Source of the DNA: Nelumbo lutea
Lineage: Eukaryota; Streptophyta; Magnoliopsida; Proteales; Nelumbonaceae
Assembly (NCBI GenBank): GCA_022828595.1
Contig: JAKGHH010000003.1
Span: 53,619,759 to 53,683,758, forward strand
Reading direction: 5' to 3'
DNA: 64,000 bases
The translations under genes and the position numbers were made by a program. Under the pieces are notes generated by a model. That model had not been told where the DNA came from, did no database searches, and worked only from the letters and a program-made list of their open reading frames with translations. Below are positions 1 to 10,703 of the stretch, piece after piece. Every line of letters begins with the position of its first letter. The stretch's first letter is position 1.

Positions 1-300
1 AAAAAAAAGAAAAAACCGTTCATATCTTTCAAATGATCTGATTTTCCCGTATGTAAACTCTCACAGAATAACCAAAAATTACATTAGAATTAGTCCCATG
101 GAAGAGGAAGAAAAATCTATGGCATGAGCTGTTGTTGGGTCATTACTCATTAGTATTCACAGATCAGATTGCAATTCAAAATCATATATTACACACTTAG
201 TATAAATACATGATATGTGTACTGTACTACACATATATACATCATAATATCATGCATGAATTAATGTATATGCATGGCCCTCATTTCTCTCCTCTGAATT
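1..300. other. 3' flank of the At4g14450-like gene
   Basis: AT-rich sequence downstream of the minus-strand gene that ends at 301. It would hold that gene's 3' UTR and polyadenylation region. No other coding signal is seen. Confidence 0.5.
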
Positions 301-693
301 CTATGAAAAGGGGAGCACCAAAGGAGCCGGTTCGTAGAAGAAAGGGGCCGCTGGATGTTGCCATCCCTTGAAAATGGACTTCTCCGCCTCTGGTATCTGC
401 AGATCCTGCTGCTGCTGCTGTCTTGATTCCTCTCCAGAGCACGAAGAAGATGAAGAAGACGAAGAAGACGAAGAAGTTCTCAGCACTTCCACCATCCATT
501 GCGCTGTATTGGGCGACGTGGGCGACACCACCAACGGCGTTAGAAGAGGGATCGCTATCTTCCACCCGGAAGAGAACGGCGCCCGGCTCACCTGTATGGA
601 TGCCGGTGCTTTTTCCTGTAGTCTCGTCGGGGATCTCAGGCGGTTCCCCGTCCCGGAATTTCTTCCCTGTATGTCCGCCATGGACTCTGCCAT
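301..693 (-). CDS. Small plant-specific protein, At4g14450-like (130 aa)
   Basis: Intact single-exon reading frame of 130 residues starting at the ATG at 691-693 (MAESMADIQGR...). A second in-frame ATG lies five codons on and could also serve. The N-terminal third is basic and carries SPTRLQEKAPASIQV followed by W-K-IAIPLLTPLV-SP. A serine run and a glutamine run follow, and the C-terminus reads KGWQHPAAPFFYEPAP. This layout (basic R-LQ-KAPASIQ block, W-x-AIPLLSPLV block, C-terminal W-HPAAPF-YEPAP block) is how I recognise the family usually labelled 'uncharacterized protein At4g14450, chloroplastic-like'. Its biochemical role is unknown to me and the name is recalled rather than searched. 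A TATA box sits about 120 bp upstream. The serine and glutamine runs coincide with TCT/TCG and CAG repeats that are likely to vary in length. Confidence 0.72.
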   Translation of the reverse strand: MAESMADIQGRNSGTGNRLRSPTRLQEKAPASIQVSRAPFSSGWKIAIPLLTPLVVSPTSPNTAQWMVEVLRTSSSSSSSSSSSCSGEESRQQQQQDLQIPEAEKSIFKGWQHPAAPFFYEPAPLVLPFS

Positions 694-813
694 CAAATTC
701 GAGAGTTGGATTGGTCGAATTGAACGCTACAATAAGAGCTTGCTTGTTGAGATGCAAAGGTCAAGTCTTTTGGCTTCTGTGATTGATTTTGTGCGAACGG
801 AAGCCATTCGTGC

Positions 814-822
814 TTTTATATA
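814..822 (-). promoter_or_regulatory. TATA box of the At4g14450-like gene
   Basis: TATATAAAA on the minus strand, preceded by CTCTA and lying 121 bp before the start codon. A transcription start near 785-792 would give a 5' UTR of roughly 95 nt without an upstream ATG. Confidence 0.65.
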
Positions 823-1234
823 GAGAAGGCCCGAGAGAACCAGAGAGGGGAGTATGATTTACACGTTCGGAGTTTCAGAAACGGTCATAAGGGTATATTT
901 GTCATCTAGCTTGGCTTAGACTTTGTCGTTGACGAAGCCGATGTTTCAGCTCTCTCTTACATTTCTTGAACTGACTGAACTACCCCTAACTGGGTTCCAG
1001 ATTTGTCCAGGACGAGGGGTATTTTAGTCAAACACGAGTGAAAATGCGGAGACATTAGCTGGAGCCCGAAAGGGGTAAAAAGCAAAAGTTGGGTGAACAT
1101 TTGACGGCAGGAAAATAGAAAGGGGGTGACCGTTAACCGAACTCTTTCAAAAGAAAGCCGTGTTCGGGTTTATTTTGATTTGACCGGAGTCCTGACAGAA
1201 AGCTATTCGACAGATGTTGAACGCCGTTAAGTGA

Positions 1235-1304
1235 TGACGTTCACATCATTCGATCATACACGTGTACACTGTACTAGGCAAGGGTTGGCTGAGAGTGCCA
1301 CGTG
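1235..1304. promoter_or_regulatory. TGACGT plus two CACGTG (G-box) motifs
   Basis: TGACGT at 1235-1240 and CACGTG at 1259-1264 and 1299-1304 lie within 70 bp, 410-480 bp upstream of the predicted start of the minus-strand gene. These are the known core sites for plant bZIP/bHLH factors (as-1/G-box). Their link to this gene is inferred from position only. Confidence 0.4.
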
Positions 1305-2070
1305 GTTAATATTCCTTGCTTCGTGGGTTTTTTAATTATAGAATATTTGATGAATGGGTATATCGAATGGTGAGGGTTCGTCTACGTCGGCATTACCGCA
1401 TTGGGTTGTTGGATATCTCCCGACGGGAGGAACACGTAATTACCGTATTAGGTTGTTCGTCTACGTCGGCATTACGATTACCACATCATCCTTGTCATTT
1501 TTTGACATTTTGCGTTGAGCTTTTGGTAAAACCGAAAGTCAGGTTGTCAAAAGGTTTTGAACCTTTATGGGCTTGTGCCACTTCTTTTTCGGGCTTGCAA
1601 GCATTTTGGACCATCTTTAACCAATACGTCCAGCCCCGGAACAGTCTCTTTTGGTGGCGCCCAATCAGATTAAGACAAGACAAGCTTAACCCTTAGAATT
1701 GGGATAGACCGGAAGAGGATCTTTTGAGATGAAGACTGAGGGACAGAAGGATGGCCCTTGGGCTTCGGATAAGTCGCAGGTGCAGGGTCCATGTCCACAT
1801 CGATCTCATTTCTCACAGCCCACTATGTACTGTATATTTGGATAAAGTGAAGGGTGGGCCTCCCAGCATCCAAGATCCAGCCCATTTTGTATTCTCATAA
1901 AAAAGAAAAAAAAAAGTAAAAGGGGTGAAGAAAGCGATTTGTTGAATGAAATGAAGAAGACTTGTGTGAACGCTCTTAGGGGAGATTACCAATCTGCCAC
2001 ATGTCGAAAGTGGAATCAAAACCTGTTTCGGCCAAAGTCCAAGCAGCAGAGCAGATCCGCCTCTCACAGA
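1305..2070. other. Intergenic; short imperfect direct repeats, no convincing gene
   Basis: A 21-bp block (GTTCGTCTACGTCGGCATTA plus C) is exactly repeated at 1376-1396 and 1455-1475, and an overlapping ATTACCG(C/T)ATT(G/A)GGTTGTT block is repeated at about 1392 and 1438. A 126-codon open frame runs over this region at 1316-1696 but shows no domain and has a repeat-driven composition, so I do not call it. Confidence 0.5.
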
Positions 2071-2074
2071 ATTG

Positions 2075-2232
2075 GGCTTCGGTCAGTGCAAACCCGTTCG
2101 AACAATCTTTACAGCCTTCTATTCGAAATATTTTTACATTTATGAGTTTTATTTTATAAGAAAATATTCCTAATATAACGTAACAAGAGGTTGTTGGAAC
2201 GATTTGAGCATAGGCTTGCACCGATTGAAACC
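2075..2232. mobile_element. MITE, palindromic family A, copy 1
   Basis: Terminal inverted repeats: left GCTTCGGTCAGTGCAAACCC; the right end, reverse-complemented, is TCAATCGGTGCAAGCC. Between them is a diverged stem region of the type seen in copies at 5609, 17607 and 61388. About 158 bp, no coding capacity. Superfamily not assigned because no target duplication can be recognised. Confidence 0.6.
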
Positions 2233-2493
2233 GAACTCCCGCTCACAGCTTCATTAATACAATATTTTTCCTTCGTTGATCCAAATTTCGTCTTTTTCAT
2301 GTAAGAGTTTACAAATGGATCTTACAACCTAGGTATATATCTATGACATGTGGGACCCAGCTGCACCGACAATTGATGGATCCACCTGAATGAAATTGGA
2401 AGGCATCGTCGCATCGTTTAAATGGAAAAGAGTAGTGGGTTTATGGGAGATTACATCAGCATTAACGTCTTGCAATTTGCAATCTGTATCTAA

Positions 2494-3045
2494 GGCTGTG
2501 TTTGGGTGTAGTGCAATTTTATTTATACCAGTACAAATGCATGGGAGTGCAAATAAAAATAACTCAAATTCTGCTTTAATTTTGTTTTGGGTGTTACTTT
2601 ATTTTACTTCAAATCTTGATTTGTTCATTTGTACTGCAATCAAACAAGATAAGGTAAATTTTGAAATGAAAATAAATCATGATTTGTACTAAAATCATTT
2701 ACACCATGGTTTTTAAAACTGAATCGGTGACCGAACCGATCAGGGGTCCGGTTACTAGTTCGAATGGTCTGACCGTTTGACCTGAGTGATCGGCCCGTTC
2801 TAACAAAAAAAATAAAAAAAAATTGAAAAATGGTCAAAACTATTCTAACGGTTAACCGGCTGATTCAGCAGTTTGCTGACCAAAATCAACAGTTATGGGG
2901 AAAAAAGCGGTTTTGGGGAAAAATAGAACCGGTCAGGTGACTGGTTCCTAGTTTTTCTGGTCTGGTTCGGTTTTGAAAACCATGACTTACACTGCCATAG
3001 TTTTGCATTAGTGCAAATAAATTTGCATTGCAACCAAACACAGCC
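2494..3045. mobile_element. Tourist-like (PIF/Harbinger) MITE containing a nested insertion
   Basis: Starts GGCTGTGTTTGG and ends CCAAACACAGCC, flanked on both sides by TAA (2491-2493 and 3046-3048). Such ends with a 3-bp TAA/TTA duplication are typical of Tourist-like MITEs. Its own sequence is split by the element at 2705-2984; without that insert it is about 270 bp. Confidence 0.8.
2705..2984. mobile_element. hAT-like MITE nested in the Tourist-like element
   Basis: Begins CATGGTTTTTAAAAC and ends GTTTTGAAAACCATG, an imperfect terminal inverted repeat, with CCGGTT/AACCGG-rich arms. It is flanked by the 8-mers ATTTACAC and ACTTACAC (one mismatch), consistent with the 8-bp target duplication of hAT elements. 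It interrupts the Tourist-like element and is therefore the younger insertion. Confidence 0.68.
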
Positions 3046-3143
3046 TAAGTAAAAGAAAAAGAGGTGGAAAAGGGATAAAACGAAATGAGCATAGGAATCA
3101 AGTTACTTCTCAAGATATGCACAAATTAGAAGGGGCAACTTGG

Positions 3144-3460
3144 TAGGGATGCAAACGGACCGAATCGGATTTTTGGATGTGATCCAATCCAATTTCTTTT
3201 TTATAAAAATTTAATAAATAATTAAAAAATAAAACATAACAACTTAAATAAATAAAAACAAAAACTACAAGTATTTTTCAACTATTTGTCATATATATAC
3301 ATATTTTTTATAAAAAATAAATAATATAACAAATTTATAAAAATATAATATAAGTAATACATTTATACTATATATATATATGTTTGTATGTGTGTGTTAT
3401 ACATTTATATAAATAAATAATTAACATATATATTGAATTGGATCTTCTCAAATAATTAAC
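3144..3460. repeat. AT-core element with short inverted arms
   Basis: Starts TAGGGATGCAAACGGACCG, with GGATTTTTGGATGTGATCC and AATCCAATTT near the left end and GAATTGGATC near the right end. The core is almost pure A/T. It resembles the hAT-like family at 4459 and 60759 but its right end is not clear. Confidence 0.45.
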
Positions 3461-3486
3461 ATATACATTTATCTATCATGACAGAA

Positions 3487-3645
3487 CTGGGATTTGCTCC
3501 TTATAGAGTGCATCTCATACCAACTTCACAGCGCATCCCACCATGTATTGGGGACATCTCCCAAGAAAACAACACACAAAAGTATGGGAGATGTTCCCAT
3601 TATAGGGTTGGGATGTGTTGTGAGGTAGTGGTCCTCATGTGAGCT
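3487..3645. mobile_element. MITE, palindromic family B, copy 1
   Basis: Imperfect hairpin: a left arm with GGGGACATCTCCC is mirrored by GGGAGATGTTCCC, and outer blocks CACAGCGCATCCCA and TGGGATGTGTTGTG are mirrored as well. The better preserved copy at 29664 shares the internal stem and outer blocks. Confidence 0.55.
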
Positions 3646-4130
3646 TAATTTCCAAATCAAACCAATAGTATCAGTTTCTGAAAAACCAGTAACTAAAGTC
3701 GATAAGTTAATTGATTGATCAATTTGATTAACCACCGATTTAGTTTGTTGGGTTTTTTAGTTTTTATAATATATTATAAGTAAATATATAAATATATAAT
3801 AAAAATTAGAAATACATATACAATATTATATTATGAATAATAATATTATATATATAATACATATATATTCATTTATAATATACAGATAATATAAAATATA
3901 TGAAAAAATATATAATATACGTATATATAACATATATAAATATATATACCAGTTGGTTCAGTTAATCATCAGTTCTTTATATTGGTACATCGAAACCAAA
4001 CCAATACCTCTGGTTATTTGAGAATACTGATCCAAAACCAAACCGACTGATTCGGTTAATCAAAGTTTTTGGTTCAATCTTGATGATTTGGCTCAATTTT
4101 TAGGATTTTTTTATCACCCCTTCTAATGTG
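3646..4130. repeat. AT-core element with AACCGA-rich arms (hAT-like family, diverged)
   Basis: Arms rich in ACCGATTTAG, TTCGGTTAATC and AAACCAAACCGA flank a 200-bp TA-rich core (about 3760-3950). This is the same architecture as 4459-4955 and 60759-61240, but the ends are eroded. Confidence 0.5.
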
Positions 4131-4458
4131 AGGTTGGTATAGAGGGTTAAGTGAGGAATAGATCCAGACTCATCATGACAAAATTGTTGGGAGGACACGT
4201 TAATTAGTTATGCCATGTCAATCAAGTCACTCTACCCGACTTTGAATTGCAGCCACGCATCCCTGTATAGTGAGTAGGAAGTCTGGTCACCAATCACACT
4301 TGTTTTCTTTACATCATCACGCTATCAGTAATCGTCTAAGTATGACTTTTGTACCGCTTTTGTGCTCAAATCTCAATATAGACTTGCACAAGTCTATAAT
4401 CTATTTTAACTTTCATGGGGCTACTTAGCATTTGGCATTCCTCGATTGTAGCGGTTTG

Positions 4459-4955
4459 TAGGGATGTTCACGATTCGGTTAATCGAACTGTGGGGATTTT
4501 TTTGAATTAAACCGGTACTATTAGTTTTTGAAAAATCGGTAATTGAAACTAAATCAAAACCAGTCGGTTAAGGTTTGTTGGTTTTTTGGTTTTTTAATTT
4601 ATATATATAAATATATTATAAAATATATAATAAAATTTTATAAAATAATAAATAATATATCATATAATATAATATAAATATATATTTATATATAATGCAT
4701 ATTTATTAACTTATAATATATATTATATATACTTAAATATATAAAATATATAGAAATATATGTATACTGGTCGATTCGGTTAACCACTGGTTTTCTATAT
4801 TGGTTAACCAAAATCAAATTGATCCCTTTTATTTTTTAAAAATATCAAACCGAAACCGAAACCGAACCGACTGATCCAGTTAACCAAAATTTGGTTTTGG
4901 TTTTGGTTTCAACCGATTTTTTCGGTCATTTGGTTTTTTAATTTTTTTTCTCACC
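4459..4955. mobile_element. hAT-like AT-core MITE
   Basis: Left end TAGGGATGTTCACGATTCGG; right arm carries GAAACCGAAACCGAACCGAC and ends near CTCACCCCTA. The TA-rich core lies at about 4600-4760. TAGGG ends fit the hAT terminal consensus. The exact right boundary is uncertain and no clean 8-bp duplication is seen. Confidence 0.6.
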
Positions 4956-5608
4956 CCTAATGCCCTAGCCGTTTCGTAATACAAAATGTTACATGTATTA
5001 TCTTTTCCGCATCATAGATTTCCACACAATTAATACAATGCCTTGTATTATGTTTGTTGTATGGAATAGGTTTTGACCATGAATTTTGATAAATAACACC
5101 TTATTCTCTAACAGGTTTATGATTCCAATTTATTGGTCAATTGCTTTTTAATTGCTTTCCATGTTTTACGGAAATACACCATAAACCTTCCTTCTTTCTA
5201 CCGCCGAACATATCACAAACCATTGTATTTATAAGGGTCAGATCTGGTTTGTATGCAGAAATCTATAGCTAATATGGATGGAATCAATAAAATTGATTTC
5301 TTCTAACAGATCTGAACTTTTTTAAAAGTGATTTTTTTTTTTTTTGTAGATTTGAGTCACTGTGTCATATCCTCTCCGCAGAATGAAGACATCCGTGTCT
5401 AGAAGGCAACAAGAAAAGTAACAAATGCCTTATATATGATCTGATTCAAAGAAAGCATTTCGAAGTTTTGTGCAACGATTTAGACCTGGATGTGTTTCTC
5501 AAATCGACAGAGAAGAAGTGATTTTTGCAAACTCCAACTTAATAAATTACACTATTGTCAAATCATTGCGGAAAGAAGATGAAATAGTAGTTGTTGAAGA
5601 CGGGGATT
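4956..5608. other. Intergenic, no gene seen
   Basis: AT-rich single-copy-looking sequence with a T-run near 5330-5345. No supported ORF, RNA gene or element end. Confidence 0.5.
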
Positions 5609-5745
5609 GGCTTCGGTTAGTGTAAGGCCCGTTTGAACACTATTCGAACAACTTTTATAGTCTTGCATCGGAATTATCTCCGTACTTCTATTATATTTCC
5701 AATGCAAGACTATGATGGTTGTTTGAACAGACTTTTCTGAGGGGG
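5609..5745. mobile_element. MITE, palindromic family A, copy 2
   Basis: Left end GGCTTCGGTTAGTGTAAGGC. The internal stem TAGTCTTGCATCGGAAT is mirrored by ATTTCCAATGCAAGACTA around a short loop. The right terminal repeat is eroded. Confidence 0.55.
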
Positions 5746-6315
5746 ACGGATTAGCCTAAAAACAGGACAACCAAAGAAGAAGAAGAAAGGGATATTTTTA
5801 TTCTCTGGTTTCCAAGGCTCAGTACATCGAGCTACAATTGTACTAGGTCGTTATAACGATCATGTCAGGCAATCAGGGGAATATTCCCATTTCCCAGTGA
5901 TGATTCCAGGATCATTTGGTAACGGACAGGCGATTAAAAGAGGGTGCAGGCAGGCGGATGCGTAATCCTGATCGGGATGCATCGGCTGAGTCAGCTACCA
6001 CAGTGGAATCATCGTCCTCGATTCGTATCCTCAAAGTAGTTGTATATGCACGAGATCAGAGGGAGGAAGATTTTCCAACGATACATTTAACACTTATTTT
6101 TGTTTAGCATAATAAATATACAATATATTTTATTTGTTTTATTTTTTATTATTTAATTATGACATTATTTATTAACCCAGCTGACGCCAAATAGTTGAAT
6201 ATTTGTATTGCTTACTCACCATTGGGAAGGAAGAAAGTAGTTTTGTTTTCAAATTATTTTTCAAAATATTTATTTTAATACTATTAAAATTAATATTGTA
6301 GATTTAATTAACAGA
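5746..6315. other. Intergenic, no supported gene
   Basis: A 63-codon open frame at 5916-6107 has no recognisable motif. The sequence after 6100 is AT-rich. Confidence 0.45.
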
Positions 6316-6478
6316 TTTTAATGATAAGAAAAATATATCTTAAATATAGGATTTAATGAGAGAATATACCTTAGATATGAGATTTAATTTGGCTGTAATT
6401 AGTAGATCTTAATGATAAAAAAATATATCTTAAATATAGGATTTAATGAGAGAATATATCTTAGATATGAGATTTAAT
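6316..6478. repeat. Tandem duplication, 91-bp unit
   Basis: A block with AATATATCTTAAATATAGG and ATTTAATGAGAGAATATA appears twice, with corresponding bases (ATGATAA) at 6321 and 6412, giving a 91-bp period. The second copy abuts the Tourist-like MITE at 6481. Confidence 0.75.
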
Positions 6479-6480
6479 TA

Positions 6481-6824
6481 GGCTGCATTTGGAATCAGTG
6501 TAAATCAAGAAAGATGTAGAAGTTTACAACGATCCTATTTTGTCAGCGTTTGGAAGGAGTATGTAATCATGATCGACATAAAACTCCTCTCCGGTTCAGT
6601 TTTGCGTATGTTTGGATGGAGTGGAGTTTTACGTCGTGAATCGATGTAAAACCTCATCAAACGTAAAGTTTTACATCGATTATCGATGTAAATACTACAT
6701 TGATAAAAGCGACGTAAAACTTTACACTGATCACATCACGCTTTTCAAAAGTGCAACAATCACTTCTTCACGGTTCAATGTAAAATGTCATCAATGTAAA
6801 AGTACATCGATTCCAAACACAGCG
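6481..6824. mobile_element. Tourist-like (PIF/Harbinger) MITE, 344 bp
   Basis: Starts GGCTGCATTTGGAATC and ends GATTCCAAACACAGCG, flanked by TTA at 6478-6480 and 6825-6827. The interior repeats CATCGATGTAAAAC-like words in both orientations and is strongly fold-back prone. No coding capacity. Confidence 0.78.
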
Positions 6825-7311
6825 TTAGAGAGAATAAGAAAATAGTTTTATTTCCAATTGGTTTTAAATTTTACATTTCATTTCCATCATTAATAAAAAC
6901 ATTTATTAATTTTCATACTTATTATTGTTTAATATGTCGAATATATGATACTATATTTTACATTTATTACTTTTTCAATGTTGATTTTAAAAGTATAAGT
7001 TTTTATGTTATTAGAATTATTAGTTTATTATGTATGGATTTAATTAAAGAATTTAATGATGAAAAGAAATAAAAATGAATTAAATATATAATTAAATGAA
7101 GGTGAATGCAAGTTAATACCTTAAATGTTCGATTTAATGAGAGGGAATTGAATGCATTTGAATATCTTAAAATAACCTATTTTCATCTCATTTAATATCA
7201 ATAACAAATTATCCTATTTGCCCTCATCTTTTATCAATAAATTTAAATATGGAGGGATAAATTCTGTACTCAAAAAATTCTAGAAATATTCTTGAGGCTA
7301 TTTGTGCTTTT

Positions 7312-8645
7312 TAAAGTAGTATATATATAGTCTTAAAGCAACCCTACTATTTTTGGCAATTGACATCATCGTTAAGTGTTAATAAAATAATAAAATGTTA
7401 ATTTTTCCTTCCATTATTCCTCAATTTTTCAAAATAAAACCCTAAAATTTCAAGATGATAAGAAGCAAATCATTGTTTCATCTCCATCTCCATCTCCTAC
7501 TCTATTTCCACCTTTGTCTCCATTTTCTGTCATCTCATCTTATCATACCTCATTTGTACACAACTGTTTGTTTCAAACTCCTCATCCAATTCATTCAACA
7601 AACACTACCTCACAGTACGAGTCTAGTGTCCATGTGGGGTGGGTGATGCGGTGTTGAGCGATAACGCCAAAGACCCGTAAAAGAAAGACAAAGCAGTATG
7701 GTTGGGAGGATCAGCTCTGGAAAGAAACATACACATACACGACAAATAACACAAGGAAGAGGACTGATCATATAGGCTTTGGTCAACTTTGGATGGATTC
7801 CACTCATCGGCCCATGATAATTATCCCCAATGCAGATGCCATTCGGAAGAAATATCTTCAGTGTTTAAACCTTGTTCTTGAGCAAAAATATCATAATCAA
7901 AAGATTCTTTGAGAAAGGGCAAAGGGCAAAGCTAAATAGCAAATGTCCATACAGTCCATCATTACTTTATACTTTTCCCATTGTCTTGTCAAATATCATG
8001 TCCATGGGCAGCAACCACTAGGAAAATGAAGGAGAAAGAAGGGCTTTCCATTGTTTGCTTAACGTCTAAGTAAGCTTTTCAAAATTCAAAAAATATTTTC
8101 CTCTTGTAAAAATGGAGAGATTTTAAGGAAGGGGAAGTAAATTTTCAAGACATTTTATGAGATTCATTTAATGGAGGAGGAGGTTGGTTCTCCCCAATGG
8201 CGGCCACGAAAATCGATTCAACTTTGAGTAATGACTATTGAGATGGGGAAGGAAGAGGTTGGTTCTCCACTCTCTAGTTTTAATTCACTGTGAATGGGAA
8301 GGGAGAGAGAGACCAGTTGGAACCATAGATTTAGTTTTGACTCCATCTGAAGAAAATAGAAGAGAGATGTTTTGGTGGGACGAGGAAAGACATTTCAGCT
8401 CTAACGGAGGTGATGCTGATTTTCGAGTAGCGACATTACTAAAAACACTCTAGCACCAGAAAAGGTTTTAATGATAAATCAATAATTTATAACAGAAAGG
8501 GTATTATTATCATTTTTCAATATATAACAATCACATGGTGTGGCACGTAAGAAGATTGTGACGAAACCCTAACGGTAGGAGAGTAATTAGTCAATTGTTA
8601 GAAACAGTAGGGTACTTTAAGACATTATATAAATAGTAAAAATAG
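7312..8645. mobile_element. Candidate TIR element of about 1.3 kb
   Basis: The left end (about 7318-7365) reads GTCTTAAAGCAACCCTACTA ... GGCAATTGAC. The reverse complement of 8590-8638 reads GTCTTAAAGTACCCTACTG ... AACAATTGAC, so the arms are inverted repeats of about 48 bp. A related end recurs at 45767-45850. The interior has a 63-codon low-complexity frame starting after an AAACCCTAAA context and an opposite AAACCCTAA near the right end. No transposase is seen, so this would be non-autonomous. The target duplication was not resolved. Confidence 0.5.
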
Positions 8646-10150
8646 AATTTGTCAATTAACCAAACAGTAAGAGTAATTTAAAAAATTTGCCCAAATATTT
8701 ATGCAAATGAGCTCACACTACGACCTCCAAAAGAAAAACAAAAGCATTTGGAGATTTTGGGGTGGCAATTTAAAGTTTACGATCAAACCAGTTTAACCCA
8801 CCTAACAAATCCATTTTGTAGAATGCATTTAATGATCAAAACCAATTTAAATGGGTTAGGTTAGTTTAGGTAAAGGGTATCCAGTATATTTTCAACTAGC
8901 TAGAAACCATTCTGCTCCTTTCCTATTAGAAAAGATAAAAATGGCTCTCTCTCCCTCCCTTTGTTAAAATTGTTGGTGACATACTGACATGGGTAAATGG
9001 GACAAGTAAATGGACCGAGGGTGTTTTGGGTTGCATCCACTCCAATCCAATTAAAATGCGTAAACTACCAATTTTAACATATATAGATTAAAACTTACTG
9101 TATTGTTTGAAAAATTATTTAAAGTATCTTTTAAGATTTTTAGATAATTGACAAAACCTTCCTTTTTGTCAAATTTGCACTTTATTGCTCTTCAAATTTT
9201 CAAAATATAATCCAATGACAATTCCTCTTTCTTATTTCTCCCATCTCTTCACCGCTTTACCAATTCTGATTTTGATGTTTAAGGAAAAATCGGATAAGAA
9301 GTCCCTGGCCATCTATTGCACTCTCAAAGTTGGAAAGGAAGAATCTGGGTTAAACTTTGATGTAAATGTCTGGGTAATATGTAACAGCATGAATGACTTG
9401 ATTTTTAATGGCGGAATCTTTATATGCCATGTGCTACATTAGCATGCAATCTCATTGATTCTTGGTTTGTTGGCCATCTCCCCTGACTTTTGGTGGTGGA
9501 TTTATTTTCTTCTTTTCCTTGTAATCCTTGTAAAGTCGTGATTCAAAGTCGCCTAAATAAAATTTACCCATTTTTTTAGGTATTTTAATTTGTTTCCCTA
9601 TTTCTCATTCTCATTTCCAGCTGAAAGTTTTCCAATCTTCAATTTGAGTTTCTCTTTCTAGTTACCATTATTTCATCTGCTATGAAGGAATTTCCATTGT
9701 CTCGTTTTTTTCTCTAAAACTTTGATAGTTAATGAAATTTCGTCCTTTGTATGCTATGTTCTCCTATTTTACATCTTCTATGCTCCTCTATGGCGCATAG
9801 GTATTGATGACTCAAAACTGGTGAGGGATAAAATGACCCTCCAATCACATGGTGGTCAAAACCTTCTTATGATAATGCGGCGTTACACGTGGCATGATCT
9901 CGACAAATGGGCTTATGCTGCTCCAGACAAATCCAATCTCGCTTAATAGCAGTCCAACAAATCGGCATGCAAAATCTATAGGGCATTCCACAGACGACCT
10001 TGGGAGCCCCGACTTATATGGCACGTCTTCCTTTATCCACTTTCATCACTTTAGTGCCTCTAAAACGCACGGCACCCACCTAGCAACGATAAATCTGATT
10101 CCCTCTGTTAAGCGGGGAATCCGATACGACAATATAAGGCCTATCACTTC
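8646..10150. other. Intergenic, no gene recognised
   Basis: Mostly AT-rich. An open frame of 85 codons at 9185-9442 and others of 74 codons have no domain. A CACGTG G-box lies at 9886-9891. Confidence 0.45.
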
Positions 10151-10156
10151 CATCCC

Positions 10157-10195
10157 AACGTACAACGTACAACGTACGTGTACGTATACGTATAG
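10157..10195. promoter_or_regulatory. Dense ACGT/GTAC palindrome cluster
   Basis: Within 39 bp the words ACGTAC, ACGTACGT, GTACGTATACGTA recur, giving five ACGT cores. It sits about 80 bp upstream of a TATA-like box at 10271. ACGT cores are bZIP sites and GTAC cores are SPL/copper-response sites in plants; the role here is inferred. Confidence 0.4.
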
Positions 10196-10270
10196 GACAC
10201 ACTTTCACCCAACTTTACAATCTCGCCTTCCAATGATACGCTTACACTATTACTCTCACTACCTCTCTGC

Positions 10271-10277
10271 TATAAAT
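10271..10277 (+). promoter_or_regulatory. TATA-like box downstream of the ACGT cluster
   Basis: TATAAAT in the context CTGCTATAAATTTC, followed by a pyrimidine-rich stretch. If used, transcription would begin near 10300. Confidence 0.35.
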
Positions 10278-10350
10278 TTCTACCTATCACTTCTCATTCT
10301 TTTCAGCAACTCGGTATTAACTTGACTATCAAAATCCCCTTGCCCAAATC

Positions 10351-10703
10351 ATGCTCACGGTCACGGCTTCTCTGGCGTGTTCTCCTCTCGCAGAACTAAT
10401 TTATCAAACTCACTAGCCTTTGTCCCATCTATCATAGCCAACAAGAACTTGACGCATTTCGAGCATCCTAAAAAACATAGTACGAGGATCGACTGCCTCA
10501 CTGTCCTCCAACACAATAGAACAAATGCACTTAGCAGCATAACACCTCTAATCGCCCTAAGTTGTGTTGATAACCAAAAATTTCAGGTTCAATTTAGAGC
10601 AGCTACATCTTTTCAAGTACTTGAAAATTATTATTTAGGCATCGTTCATTTCCTGAATTGTGGTAGGGGGAAAGTCGGTCAATGGGATTGTGATTCTCAT
10701 TGA
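10351..10703 (+). other. Possible decayed first exon (unassigned)
   Basis: An ATG at 10351 opens MLTVTASLACSPLAEL, which has the Ala/Ser/Thr-rich look of an organelle-targeting start, but it stops after about 21 codons. An overlapping frame continues open to 10703. This could be a frameshifted remnant of a transit-peptide exon or chance. I do not recognise a family. Confidence 0.2.

Noticed and set aside
281..757. 158-codon minus-strand frame overlapping the At4g14450-like CDS
   Set aside because: It has no ATG at its start (TTG) and reads Phe/Val-rich nonsense where the other frame gives the conserved motifs.
368..823. 151-codon plus-strand open frame opposite the At4g14450-like gene
   Set aside because: It is the antisense shadow of the minus-strand gene. 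Its acidic run is the complement of the serine codons, and the TATA box and conserved motifs support the minus strand.
1316..1696. 126-codon plus-strand open frame
   Set aside because: It overlaps direct repeats, has no domain and no promoter or splice support.
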